NCBI GenBank assembly: GCA_016192915.1
Contig: JACPTF010000015.1
Span: 1 to 58,049 of the forward strand
DNA from: Candidatus Woesearchaeota archaeon
GTDB lineage: Archaea; Nanobdellota; Nanobdellia; Woesearchaeales; UBA10216
Reading direction: 5' to 3'
Length of the DNA stretch: 58,049 nt
In this document: positions 35,675-43,662 of the stretch, piece after piece
Layout: every line of letters starts with the position of its first letter
Numbering within the stretch: the first letter of the stretch is position 1
Position numbers and translations under genes: made by a program
The notes under the pieces: generated by a model
The model's database searches: none
Seen by the model: only the letters and a program-made list of their open reading frames with translations
What the model was told of the DNA's origin: nothing

Positions 35675-35713
35675 CCAAAAATAATATAAATAAGTGCGCT
35701 AAAGCTTGTTTTT

Positions 35714-35938
35714 ATGGGCAAGAGAAAAAAGGAAAAGAAAATAAGCGCAAAGGCGCTCCGCTATGCCAAGTTCCAGAAGGACAAGCCGGCAGTGGTTGAC
35801 ATCACCATGCCAGACCTGAGCGAGGAAGCAAACAAGCAAAAGCAGCTTGACCAGGACAGAATCGACCGATTCCTAAGAAACAACAGGAACCCGCCAACAA
35901 AAGAGCTGTCAGAGCGAAGAATGAGAAGCAAGAGATAA
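35714..35938 (+). CDS. small basic hypothetical protein, 74 aa
   Basis: Lys/Arg-rich at both ends (GKRKKEKKISAKALRYAKF, ELSERRMRSKR), with an acidic middle. No recognised domain; probably binds nucleic acid or ribosome. TATA-like AATATAAATAAG about 25 bases upstream. Same direction as ccdA. Confidence 0.5.
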   Translation: MGKRKKEKKISAKALRYAKFQKDKPAVVDITMPDLSEEANKQKQLDQDRIDRFLRNNRNPPTKELSERRMRSKR

Positions 35939-35988
35939 AAGAAGCAGGTTCAAGTTATTCTTCTTTCAGTCTTTTTTGGAAAATAAAA

Positions 35989-36141
35989 TAGCCCTGCCCG
36001 GACTTTCGCGCCTTTTCGTTTTTTGGTTGAGCTTTTTGTGAGCTCCGCGAACAAAAAGGTCATTCGAACCGAGGTTACCGGAGCCAGAGTCCGATGTGCC
36101 TAGTCGCTGGCCATCAGCTTTGACCGCTACACTACAGGGCT
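35989..36141 (-). tRNA. tRNA-Gln (CUG) with two insertions
   Basis: Acceptor AGCCCTG/CAGGGCT, D stem GTGT/GCAC, anticodon stem TCGGA/TCCGG with loop CTCTGGC (anticodon CTG at 36087-36085), and T stem CTCGG/CCGGG with a canonical TTCGAAT loop. The D loop (36128-36100) has 29 bases, about 20 too many, including a small hairpin GCTG/CAGC. About 60 bases (36061-36002) separate the T loop from the 3' T-stem strand. Both look like introns at non-canonical places; A1 and A73 fit archaeal tRNA-Gln. Confidence 0.8.
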
Positions 36142-36193
36142 ATGAGATGGCAAGAAAAGGCAGCTGTTTAAAAAAATTTGGGTTATTCTCTGG

Positions 36194-37372
36194 CTATTTT
36201 CTGCCAAACCACAATGAGAACATGCTGACGCACTTGTGGTCCTTGGCTTTTTTGAGGAAGCCGCACTTCAGCTTCTGGCAGCCATTCGTTTCAAAGCTTA
36301 GGGATTCGTCGTCGTTGCAGGTGATGTCTTTGCAGATGTGGTTAACAGCGTTTTGCCCTTTTGCGCAGTTGAGCTTGCTGCAAGAGCTGTTGAATATGTA
36401 TTCGTCTTCTGCGCACTCAAGCGTTTCGCAGCTATGGCCAGCAACATACTCATTGAATTCGCAGCTTAATGGCTGGCAATTTCTGCTGCTGCCGCAGACA
36501 AATCCTGAGTCGCAATCCAAATCGGTACAGCAGTCATAATCAACGCAGGTGTGGTTGGATTGGTACTGGCAGGCTGCGCAGCTAATGGGGGTGCAGATGC
36601 TGCCGTCACAGCGCTCTGACTGAAGGCATTCGCTGTCTTTGCTGCATGAAGGCCTGTCAGTGCACACAAACGAATCGTAGAACTTGTATCGTGCTGTATC
36701 GCAATCATCATACCGTATCATTAACTTTGAAACGTTAAGAGGCGTCTGCCACTTCAATGTGTAGGTGTTTGAGCCAACGCGCTTAATCCTGGTGATGTTG
36801 ATGTCCTCAAAATCAGGGCTTTTAATGTTTGGAGCACGTGTAAGCTCCTTTTTCTTGCCGCCAACAAGAGCTGTTGCATCATACCTCAGCATAAACGGCT
36901 TCTCAAAACGAAATTCATTTTTCTTATCGTAGCGGTAGCTGTAAGCAGTATATTTCCCGAAAAATGTATCGTTGCGCTTATAGCAGCTGTTTATCGTTAG
37001 GTTTATGAGCTTGCAGCTGAACTCAAAAGGCGGGCACGTTACCCCATAACTCTTCTTATCCACAGTAATGGTGTAGTAGCCGCCCTTGACATCAACAACA
37101 GCCATGTCATCGGAAGTGAACTTGTACAAGCCGTTAGCCATCTCGCGCCAGGAGCCAGCTGGTGAGGAAGAAGAGCCGCCGCTCTTCTTTATAGAAACAG
37201 AGATGCCCCTTTTGTCAAGGTTGGAAATGCTGAACGCGCCATTGTCATGGCACTGCGTCTCTGGAGAAGGCTTTACCATCTGCGCTTGGACTGACACGGC
37301 AATCATAGTAGCTATAAGAATAGATAACAAAAAGAAAAACACGGGTAGCGTTGCTGCTGCCTCTTTTTTCAT
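36194..37372 (-). CDS. secreted Cys-rich surface protein
   Basis: About 392 residues. N-terminal signal or anchor (FFFLLSILIATMIAVSV), then a beta-rich domain, then from about residue 240 a run of short Cys modules (CSKDSECLQSERC, CCTDLDCDSGFVCG, then LxC....E.....HxC repeats). The pattern resembles disulfide-knotted EB/EGF-like repeats. A TATA (GGATTTAAAAAC, minus strand) about 27 bases before the ATG implies a leaderless mRNA. Likely a cell-surface protein. Confidence 0.65.
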   Translation of the reverse strand: MKKEAAATLPVFFFLLSILIATMIAVSVQAQMVKPSPETQCHDNGAFSISNLDKRGISVSIKKSGGSSSSPAGSWREMANGLYKFTSDDMAVVDVKGGYYTITVDKKSYGVTCPPFEFSCKLINLTINSCYKRNDTFFGKYTAYSYRYDKKNEFRFEKPFMLRYDATALVGGKKKELTRAPNIKSPDFEDINITRIKRVGSNTYTLKWQTPLNVSKLMIRYDDCDTARYKFYDSFVCTDRPSCSKDSECLQSERCDGSICTPISCAACQYQSNHTCVDYDCCTDLDCDSGFVCGSSRNCQPLSCEFNEYVAGHSCETLECAEDEYIFNSSCSKLNCAKGQNAVNHICKDITCNDDESLSFETNGCQKLKCGFLKKAKDHKCVSMFSLWFGRK

Positions 37373-37489
37373 AAACAACAAAACCGCTGTCAGGATTTAA
37401 AAACTTTTAGACTGCTGCCGCTACTGTTGGCAAAGAGAATCCAAGCCCGCAGAAACCTTTAAATAGTATACGTTTTAAGATACTAGTAT

Positions 37490-40321
37490 ATGAGAAAAGA
37501 GGTAACCATTTCTTACTCGGTAACAGCTTTAGTGGTTTTAGCAGCGATTGCCCTGTCTTTTAGCCTGCTGATGGTTGTTGTGCTTGCCCAGGAAGAAGAT
37601 GAACAAGAAGAACTGCTGGTTGAGGAGGAGATTGTCCCTGAGGAAAGCGCAGGCGTTACCCCCGACAGCCCACTTTACGTATTTGACAAGATTGTTGACG
37701 ACGTGCAGCTGGCACTGGCCCAAGGGGACGACAAAACAAGGAAAGCCCTTGAGATAAAGGAAGAAAGGCTAGCCGAAGCTTCGGTAATGGTGGACAAGAA
37801 AAAGCCGGACCAGGCAAAAAGCGCGCTTGAGCTCGCAACAAAGGCGGCAGGACAGGCGCAGAAGGAACTCTCGCCCGACCTTGAAAAAGAAACCAATGAA
37901 AATGTGAGAAGGGCTGCAAGGCTCCTGAGCGGCTTGGAAAAAAAGCTGTCTGACAAGGAATGGGAAGAAGCGAAGAAAGCGTTTGATGCCCAACTGAGCG
38001 AGGAGGAAAAAGTCAGGGTAGCGCTGCTTGTCTCAAAAAGCAGGCTCTCATACTGCGATTCCATCGCAAAGGAAGACTTTGACCTGATGAAGGGCGATGA
38101 TCTGTGCCAGATAGAAAAGGCTCCGGAATGGCTCAGGGGCAAGGTTGAAGGAGAGTTCAGGGCAAGGGAGGAAAATGCCAGAAAGCAGATACTGGACTCT
38201 GTGAGCACGTGCATAGTTGACCCGAAGAAGTGCGACTGCAGCCAGATACCGGTAGGGAAGCACAGCCAGACATGCGAAGTCAAAAAGGCGCTGGCGATAA
38301 GGTGCGAATACGAGAACGATAACGCAGCTTGTGCAGAGCTGGACTCTGAAAGCATTGAAGACTTCCTGCCGGAATTCATCGGCGAGGAAGGCAAGGAAAC
38401 ACTTCTGGAAGTATTAAGGAAAAAGGAAGATCAGATGTTTGAAAGGTTCAAGCCGCCAGAGTGCGAAAATGTGCAAACGTTCCAGGAATGCTTCGCTGTA
38501 ATGAAAGACCTCTACGGTACACCACCGGAATGCGAAGGCTTGAGCGATGACGAGTGCATGGAGCTCATGAAGAGCATGCCTCCGGAAACCGAAGAAGACA
38601 GAAAAAAACATTTCCCGACAGAATGCCAAGAAGCAGGAGTAACAAAGCCAATTGAGTGCGCAGAGCTCATGTTTAAAAAATACGGAAAGCCCCCACAGTG
38701 CGAAGGGCTTGACACAAGGGAATGCATGAAGCTTATGAGGCATGAAAGGCCTGATGCGATGCAAAATGCAATGCCGAAGGAGTGTCAGGATGCAGGAGCA
38801 ACCCAGCCAAGGCAGTGCTTCGACATAATGACTGCCAAATACGGCTTCCCGCCGGAATGCGAAGGGCTAAGCACTGACGATTGCTTTAAGGAAATGATGA
38901 AGCGGGGCCCTGGAGAAGGGCCTCCAAGTGGCATGATGGGGCAGGAGCCGCCGGAATGCATTGAAAAGGGAGCCAAGGGCAAAGACTGCTTCTTGTTAAT
39001 GATGGAGCTTTACGGAACCCCACCCGAGTGCGAAGGATTGAGCACTGACGATTGCTTTAAGGAAATGATGAAAAGACCTCCACAAGGTGGAGGAGGGGAA
39101 TGTGTAGGGTTAAGCCCTGAAGAGTGCAGGGCAAAAATGCAGGAACGACACGGGCTGCCGCCGGAATGCGCGCAGAATCCTGAGCAGTGCCAGCACGCGT
39201 TTGAAGGCAGGGGAGTGCCTGGAGGGATGCCTGCAGAATGCGCGGGCCTTGAGAGGAAACAATGCGAGCGGGTAATGATGCAAAAGTTTGGGCCTCCTGA
39301 ATGCAAAGAAGTCAGCAGCAGGGAAGAGTGCGAGGCAATAATGAAGGAGAAATATGGTTCGGAAGGCGGCTTTGGAGGAGGCCCTGGCGGAGGTCCGGGC
39401 CCACGCGGTGAAGGCGGATTCGAATCTGGAGGATTTGGAGGAACAGGCGGACAAGGCGGTTTCAGGAATGAGTGCGAAGGGCTGTCAAGAGAGGAATGCG
39501 AGGGAAAAATGTTTGAAAAGTACGCGCCTCCAGAATGCAGAGGGATGTCAAGGGAGGAGTGCGACACGACAATGAGGGAAAGGTTCGAGCAGCATGAGCA
39601 GCAGGGAGAAAGAAGCGGAGAAGGGTCTGAGGGGGGATTCGGAGGAGGCTTTGAGGACCGCGGCAGGTCAGGCATGCCGCAAGAATGCCAAGGGCTCAGC
39701 ACGGAAGAATGCAGAAGCAAGTTCTTTGAAGGCAAAGGGCAAGGCGACATAAGAGGCGAGGGCGAAAGGCGCGAAATGCCGCCGGGCTTTGAAGGCGAAC
39801 ACCGCGAAGGCAGCCGCGAACAGTTCACAGGAGAGTTCCCAAGGGAAGGAGGAGAGGCAGGCAAAGGAGTGCCGCCGTCAGGATTACCGGCAGACAGGCA
39901 AGGACTAGGATCCAGGCGAACAGAAAGGGCCCCGCTGGGAGAGCCGGTAAGCGGAGAACAGCACCAGCAGCAGCCATACCCGTCAGGCGACTACCCCTCA
40001 GGCTCGTACCCAAAACCGGAAGGAGTGTACCCGAGGGACTATCCGCAAGCATCAGGAAGTTATCCTGAGAAGGATTATCCGCAGCCAAGCAGCAGCGGAA
40101 GTTACCCAAGCGGCTCATACCCCAGCAGTTCTGGCTCATACCCCTCAGGCAGCGGCGATGGCGGAAGCGGCGGAGGTTCTTATCCCGGCAGCGGAAGCGG
40201 CACTAGTGACAGTGGAAGCTCAAGCGGCAGCGGTGGAGGCGGCTCAGGCGGCGAGCAAAGCACCGCGGCTACAATAACAGGACAGATAATCAAGGCGCTG
40301 AAGTGGATAGGCGGAAGATGA
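37490..40321 (+). CDS. giant secreted Cys-repeat protein with DUF5667-like N-terminus
   Basis: 943 residues. A signal/anchor helix (8-30), then GVTPDSPLYVFDKIVDDVQLAL and a long charged helical hairpin as in DUF5667. From about residue 320 there are ten or so modules of about 45 residues built on PPECEGLS..EC..MM...YG with paired cysteines. The C-terminal 180 residues are Gly, Ser, Tyr and Pro-rich (repeated SGSYP) and end in ATITGQIIKALKWIGGR. Probably a disulfide-linked surface fibre or matrix protein. Confidence 0.7.
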   Translation: MRKEVTISYSVTALVVLAAIALSFSLLMVVVLAQEEDEQEELLVEEEIVPEESAGVTPDSPLYVFDKIVDDVQLALAQGDDKTRKALEIKEERLAEASVMVDKKKPDQAKSALELATKAAGQAQKELSPDLEKETNENVRRAARLLSGLEKKLSDKEWEEAKKAFDAQLSEEEKVRVALLVSKSRLSYCDSIAKEDFDLMKGDDLCQIEKAPEWLRGKVEGEFRAREENARKQILDSVSTCIVDPKKCDCSQIPVGKHSQTCEVKKALAIRCEYENDNAACAELDSESIEDFLPEFIGEEGKETLLEVLRKKEDQMFERFKPPECENVQTFQECFAVMKDLYGTPPECEGLSDDECMELMKSMPPETEEDRKKHFPTECQEAGVTKPIECAELMFKKYGKPPQCEGLDTRECMKLMRHERPDAMQNAMPKECQDAGATQPRQCFDIMTAKYGFPPECEGLSTDDCFKEMMKRGPGEGPPSGMMGQEPPECIEKGAKGKDCFLLMMELYGTPPECEGLSTDDCFKEMMKRPPQGGGGECVGLSPEECRAKMQERHGLPPECAQNPEQCQHAFEGRGVPGGMPAECAGLERKQCERVMMQKFGPPECKEVSSREECEAIMKEKYGSEGGFGGGPGGGPGPRGEGGFESGGFGGTGGQGGFRNECEGLSREECEGKMFEKYAPPECRGMSREECDTTMRERFEQHEQQGERSGEGSEGGFGGGFEDRGRSGMPQECQGLSTEECRSKFFEGKGQGDIRGEGERREMPPGFEGEHREGSREQFTGEFPREGGEAGKGVPPSGLPADRQGLGSRRTERAPLGEPVSGEQHQQQPYPSGDYPSGSYPKPEGVYPRDYPQASGSYPEKDYPQPSSSGSYPSGSYPSSSGSYPSGSGDGGSGGGSYPGSGSGTSDSGSSSGSGGGGSGGEQSTAATITGQIIKALKWIGGR

Positions 40322-40328
40322 GTTGCCA

Positions 40329-40628
40329 CTACTTCTTCAATTTGTTTTTGCTGCTGTAGTAATGTCTCATTGCAAAGAAAACAGCGGCTGCAGTGATAAC
40401 AGAACCACCCACAAGACCTTCCAGCCCTGCGGTGTAAACCGGATGCTGGTCAATGAACTGCCTAACGCCTTCAGGTGCCGCAGATTTAACACTATGGTAA
40501 GCAAAATCAACAGTCTTAAAGAACCAGCCATCAGGCGGAGGCAGGCCTGTATAAGCGGCAGCCGCTACTCCTACCACCAGCGCAGCAATGCTTCCTGTAA
40601 TTGCGACAGGCCTTGAAACCTTAACCAT
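40329..40628 (-). CDS. small membrane protein, 99 aa
   Basis: Two hydrophobic helices (about 8-27 and 72-88: GGSVITAAAVFFAM) flank a soluble middle with PPPDGWFFKTVDFAYHS. Basic C-terminus. Unknown family. Convergent with the giant Cys-repeat gene, seven bases apart. Confidence 0.5.
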   Translation of the reverse strand: MVKVSRPVAITGSIAALVVGVAAAAYTGLPPPDGWFFKTVDFAYHSVKSAAPEGVRQFIDQHPVYTAGLEGLVGGSVITAAAVFFAMRHYYSSKNKLKK

Positions 40629-40737
40629 AACACGATGCTGTAACTTCAGACTATTTAAACTTTACTATTTTTACCATTATAGAGTAACTACTTTTTATGG
40701 AGAAATTAATTAAAGACACCAATAACTCTTTTGCAGT

Positions 40738-41442
40738 ATGAAAACGCTGGCGATAGGCGCGGAAGCCGTTGTATACGCGGATGACAGCAGAAAGGCGGTA
40801 ATCAAGCAGCGGCAGCCAAAGAAATACCGCGCCAAAGAGCTGGATGAAAAGCTGCGGCTTCACCGGATGCGAAGGGAGGCAAAGGTAATTGAATCGCTGC
40901 GGCAGCTTGGAATTCCAGTTCCAAAGCTCATGGAGGTTGACGAGAAGACGGCAACGATAACGATGCAGCTCGTTGAAGGGCAAAAAGTAAAGGATATTTT
41001 AAGCAGCGGTAATCATATCAGCATCTGCGGGGAAATCGGGAAGTACGTTGGAATGATGCACAGCAGCAACACAGTACACGGCGACTTAACTACGTCAAAC
41101 ATGATTCGCAGCAGCGATAAGGGCACAAATCGGGATGCACCCGATTGTGCATTCGGCCAAATGCCGAATTGCACTGCTGCGCCCTTATCAACCCTTGGCA
41201 GCGGCAATAAAGTCTACTTCATTGACTTCGGGCTCAGCTTATTTTCGAACAAGGACGAGGACAAGGCTGTTGACCTGCACCTCTTCAGGCAGGCGCTCAG
41301 CAGCAGCCACAGCAAAATAGCTGAAAAATGTTTCGCTGTTGCAATAGCGGCTTACAAAGAAGCCAATAGCAGCGGCTGGAAGGCAGTTCTAAATAGGCTT
41401 GAAAAAGTAGAGGGAAGGGGAAGGAACAAGGGAAAAGGTTGA
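40738..41442 (+). CDS. bud32: Bud32/PRPK-type kinase of the KEOPS complex, with in-frame insertion
   Basis: 234 residues. Atypical small kinase/ATPase needed for t6A tRNA modification by KEOPS. N-lobe IGAEAVVYADDSRKAVIKQRQPKKYR with the catalytic Lys, then the loop HGDLTTSNMI and VYFIDFGLS, and DKAVDLHLFRQAL. Between the HGD loop and DFG sits a 29-residue insert, Cys-containing, absent from relatives and encoded by a palindromic element at 41117-41203. Whether the protein carries the insert or the mRNA is spliced cannot be seen. Confidence 0.92.
   Translation: MKTLAIGAEAVVYADDSRKAVIKQRQPKKYRAKELDEKLRLHRMRREAKVIESLRQLGIPVPKLMEVDEKTATITMQLVEGQKVKDILSSGNHISICGEIGKYVGMMHSSNTVHGDLTTSNMIRSSDKGTNRDAPDCAFGQMPNCTAAPLSTLGSGNKVYFIDFGLSLFSNKDEDKAVDLHLFRQALSSSHSKIAEKCFAVAIAAYKEANSSGWKAVLNRLEKVEGRGRNKGKG
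41117..41203. mobile_element. 87-bp palindromic mini-element inside bud32
   Basis: Bounded by a 6-base direct repeat GCAGCG (41111-41116 and 41198-41203). Inverted ends GATAAGGGC (41116-41124) and GCCCTTATC (41181-41189), followed by AACCCT. Inside lie two hairpins (41123-41174) with GCAC/GTGC clamps and bulged A/T. The length is exactly 29 codons and the frame is kept. The 15-base end GCCCTTATCAACCCT recurs four times at 56987-57101. Confidence 0.85.
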
Positions 41443-41448
41443 AAGAAG

Positions 41449-41817
41449 ATGTTTAGAGAGTGGTGGAAAAAATCAGGTTATTGGCAAAAAGGCGGCTTTA
41501 TTGGAGGAATAATATACTCCATTGTTGGATTGTTAACTATCATTCTGGCCTTGAATTGTAACGATGGATGGGTAGGATTAGGATGTTTAGGTTTGTTTGC
41601 TCCAATATATCCTGCTGTTATACTCATTAACCTGATCGAACCTTTTATGGGCTGGATTAACGCTTTTCCAGATGTAATCGCAACAATAATTGCAGGATTA
41701 TCAATTGTTCTTTCAACTTTTATTATTGGTTTTCTGGCAGGAGCTGTAATTGGGCTTATAATTGGGAGAATAAGGAAAATAAGCGGAAAAATATATAAAG
41801 GCGAAAGGAACAATTAA
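41449..41817 (+). CDS. small membrane protein, 122 aa
   Basis: Three hydrophobic segments (about 17-36, 45-65 and 78-108) with Gly-rich helix contacts (GFLAGAVIGLIIGRI). Starts seven bases after the bud32 stop and ends five bases before an antitoxin gene. Unknown family. Confidence 0.5.
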   Translation: MFREWWKKSGYWQKGGFIGGIIYSIVGLLTIILALNCNDGWVGLGCLGLFAPIYPAVILINLIEPFMGWINAFPDVIATIIAGLSIVLSTFIIGFLAGAVIGLIIGRIRKISGKIYKGERNN

Positions 41818-41821
41818 AACC

Positions 41822-41962
41822 ATGACACAAGAAACAGTAACTATCCCGAAGGAAGAGTACCAGAAGCTCAAAAGACAGTCCCAGCTAGACATGGACATAC
41901 TGCACCAACTCATGAGCAGCTTTAAAGACATGAAAGAAGGAAAGGTAAGGAGAGTGAAATAG
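41822..41962 (+). CDS. RelB-like antitoxin, 46 aa
   Basis: 46 residues: TQETVTIPKEEYQKLKRQ, then LDMDILHQLMSSFKDMKEG and KVRRVK. This is the archaeal short-antitoxin pattern (IPKEEYxxLK...ED(I/M)KxGKxRR) that wraps RelE toxins. The toxin gene at 41969 is on the opposite strand, tail to tail with a six-base gap, which is unusual. Confidence 0.6.
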   Translation: MTQETVTIPKEEYQKLKRQSQLDMDILHQLMSSFKDMKEGKVRRVK

Positions 41963-41968
41963 CCACCC

Positions 41969-42286
41969 TCACCGGCTTTTTACCAAGTTTCTTATCTCAT
42001 CCTTAAAATAATCAAGCAATAGCCAGATTGTGTTAATTACCCTCTGCTGGTCCTTCTTAGCGCTTATGCCAACCAAATAGACTGCCTTCAACTCGTCATA
42101 AATCAGGTAGTAAATGCGGTACTTGTCCTTCTTCTTTTCACGAAACCATGGAACTCTTACAGGGTCGCCAACATAGGGGTTTACAATAAGTTGATACTCT
42201 ATTTTATCAACCCAAAGCTTAAAGTCATGCGGAAAGTCGGCTAACGCCTTATCAAAAGTTTGTGAGTGGAAGATTGCAAAGCCCAT
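41969..42286 (-). CDS. RelE/ParE family toxin
   Basis: 105 residues: FHSQTFDKALADFP helix, NPYVGDPVRVPWFREKKKDKYRIYYLI core with the REKK...YRIYY signature, then VGISAKKDQQRVI. Matches RelE-type mRNA interferases. It has its own promoter with two copies of a palindrome (42319-42360). Confidence 0.8.
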   Translation of the reverse strand: MGFAIFHSQTFDKALADFPHDFKLWVDKIEYQLIVNPYVGDPVRVPWFREKKKDKYRIYYLIYDELKAVYLVGISAKKDQQRVINTIWLLLDYFKDEIRNLVKSR

Positions 42287-42318
42287 GAAAGCTGCTTAAC
42301 AAAAACCTGTATTAAATG

Positions 42319-42360
42319 TTTCTATTGACAATAGACAATAGTTTCTATTGACAATAGAAA
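42319..42360. promoter_or_regulatory. two-copy palindromic operator upstream of relE-like toxin
   Basis: TTTCTATTGACAATAGACA (42319-42337) and TTTCTATTGACAATAGAAA (42342-42360), 23 bases apart, the second a perfect palindrome around one base. They lie next to the toxin TATA (ATTTAATAC, about 42310-42318, minus strand). Confidence 0.65.
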
Positions 42361-42567
42361 GAAACCGGAACAGCGGCAGAACCACCCAACGACAGATGAT
42401 GGAATAGCAATGCTGAACGGCTGGGGAAGGGAAATAATAAAGGGATACTACATATTCACGCCCGCCTCCCACTATAACATAGGTTACAGAATTGAAACTA
42501 ACCGTTTATATCCGCAAATCCGGCCAACATGTCCGTATAAAGCATTAAAATTTGCCTTGCTTTTTCT

Positions 42568-42816
42568 TCACTCTTTCGAAGCCGAAGAATCTAAAGAAGC
42601 CGAAGGCCTCTTCACAGCTATCGGCATCACGCCCTTCTCGAACTCAAGCTTGGCAATCTCAACAGGGTTGTAATGCAGCTTCTCAAGGTCTTCCTTCTCA
42701 AGCTTGACCATGAAAGGAGCACCCATTGAAATCTGCAATGCGCGAGCACCAATCATCCTGGCCATCTCGTACTTGTTGACCCTCTGAACCTTCTCAGTCT
42801 TATCCTCAGCCACCAT
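42568..42816 (-). CDS. rpoK: RNA polymerase subunit K
   Basis: 82 residues from the ATG at 42816 (the TTG 15 bases upstream is less likely). Rpb6/omega family: [20 protein letters not shown], then [24 protein letters not shown] (CTTAAATAG, minus strand) gives it its own promoter behind the exosome operon. Archaeal polymerase assembly subunit. Confidence 0.92.
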   Translation of the reverse strand: MVAEDKTEKVQRVNKYEMARMIGARALQISMGAPFMVKLEKEDLEKLHYNPVEIAKLEFEKGVMPIAVKRPSASLDSSASKE

Positions 42817-42875
42817 GAAATTCAACTCCAAAACGTGTAATGAAAAAGCAAACCCAACCTCTATTTAAGCTTTGC

Positions 42876-43649
42876 CTAAAGCTGTTTTGAAAGCTCAGCT
42901 GCCTTTGCTACAGCAAGGTCAATCATCCTGCCAATTTCATCAATTGACAGAGGCGAGTTCCCGCCCTTCTGCATGGCACAGATTCTACCGCCATCAGTAA
43001 TGGCAACAGTAAGCCTGGAGTCAACAACCTTCTCCTCCTCAACAGTCGGGTCAACAAAAATGGAATCCCCAATCTTCGTAACAGTAACAGACACGGGAAA
43101 CCTCGCTATAGGAAGCTTCTTGTCAGTCATGCTCTTGTAATCAACAGTCTTGCCATCGTATTCTGGGAAACGAGCGTTCTTGAGCGCAGCAACAGCAGCC
43201 AGGGCAGAGGCATCAAGCAGGTTGCCGGCTGCGTTAATCGTGCAGATATCAATGCTCACAGCCCACACCTTCTCACCTTCCTGAACGCAAAGCTTCCTGA
43301 TGTCAATGGCCTTGGACTCCCGCAAGCCCCTGTCAACAACCCTTGCAACCTCAATGGCCTCCTCACCCGGAGGACCGGCCTCGAAGTCAGGGCTGGAAAG
43401 CGGAAGAAGTTCAACATTAACAAGCAGGTTGCCATCCTTTGGAGTGTCAGGGTAAGGCTTCTCAACAGAAAGCTTAACGCCGGCAATAACCTCAGTATCA
43501 CCCACCTTGACGCGGGCAGAGCCCTCAGCGTTCTTGGTAACACCTTGCTCTATGACAACAGCCCTGAACTCATCCAGGCCGCGGCCATCATAACGCTTAC
43601 CCTTGCCAAACCACTTCAAAATGTTGGCCTTCAAAAGCTCGTTCATCAA
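42876..43649 (-). CDS. rrp42: exosome subunit Rrp42
   Basis: 257 residues. RNase PH fold, structural half of the hexameric archaeal exosome ring with Rrp41. GKRYDGRGLDEFRAV at the start, EVIAGVKLSVEKPYPDTP, and SFxD-type segment SIFVDPTVEEEKVVDSRLTVA. Lacks catalytic residues, as expected for Rrp42. Next gene after rrp41 in the operon. Confidence 0.93.
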   Translation of the reverse strand: MMNELLKANILKWFGKGKRYDGRGLDEFRAVVIEQGVTKNAEGSARVKVGDTEVIAGVKLSVEKPYPDTPKDGNLLVNVELLPLSSPDFEAGPPGEEAIEVARVVDRGLRESKAIDIRKLCVQEGEKVWAVSIDICTINAAGNLLDASALAAVAALKNARFPEYDGKTVDYKSMTDKKLPIARFPVSVTVTKIGDSIFVDPTVEEEKVVDSRLTVAITDGGRICAMQKGGNSPLSIDEIGRMIDLAVAKAAELSKQL

Positions 43650-43662
43650 ACATTCACCTTCA

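Noticed and set aside
39010-39864. Long minus-strand frame in the Cys-repeat gene
   Set aside because: Mirror of a low-complexity coding region; Pro/Ser-rich and not protein-like.
42410-42673. An 87-codon plus-strand frame before rpoK
   Set aside because: It overlaps rpoK on the opposite strand over a third of its length, and its translation has no domain-like pattern.
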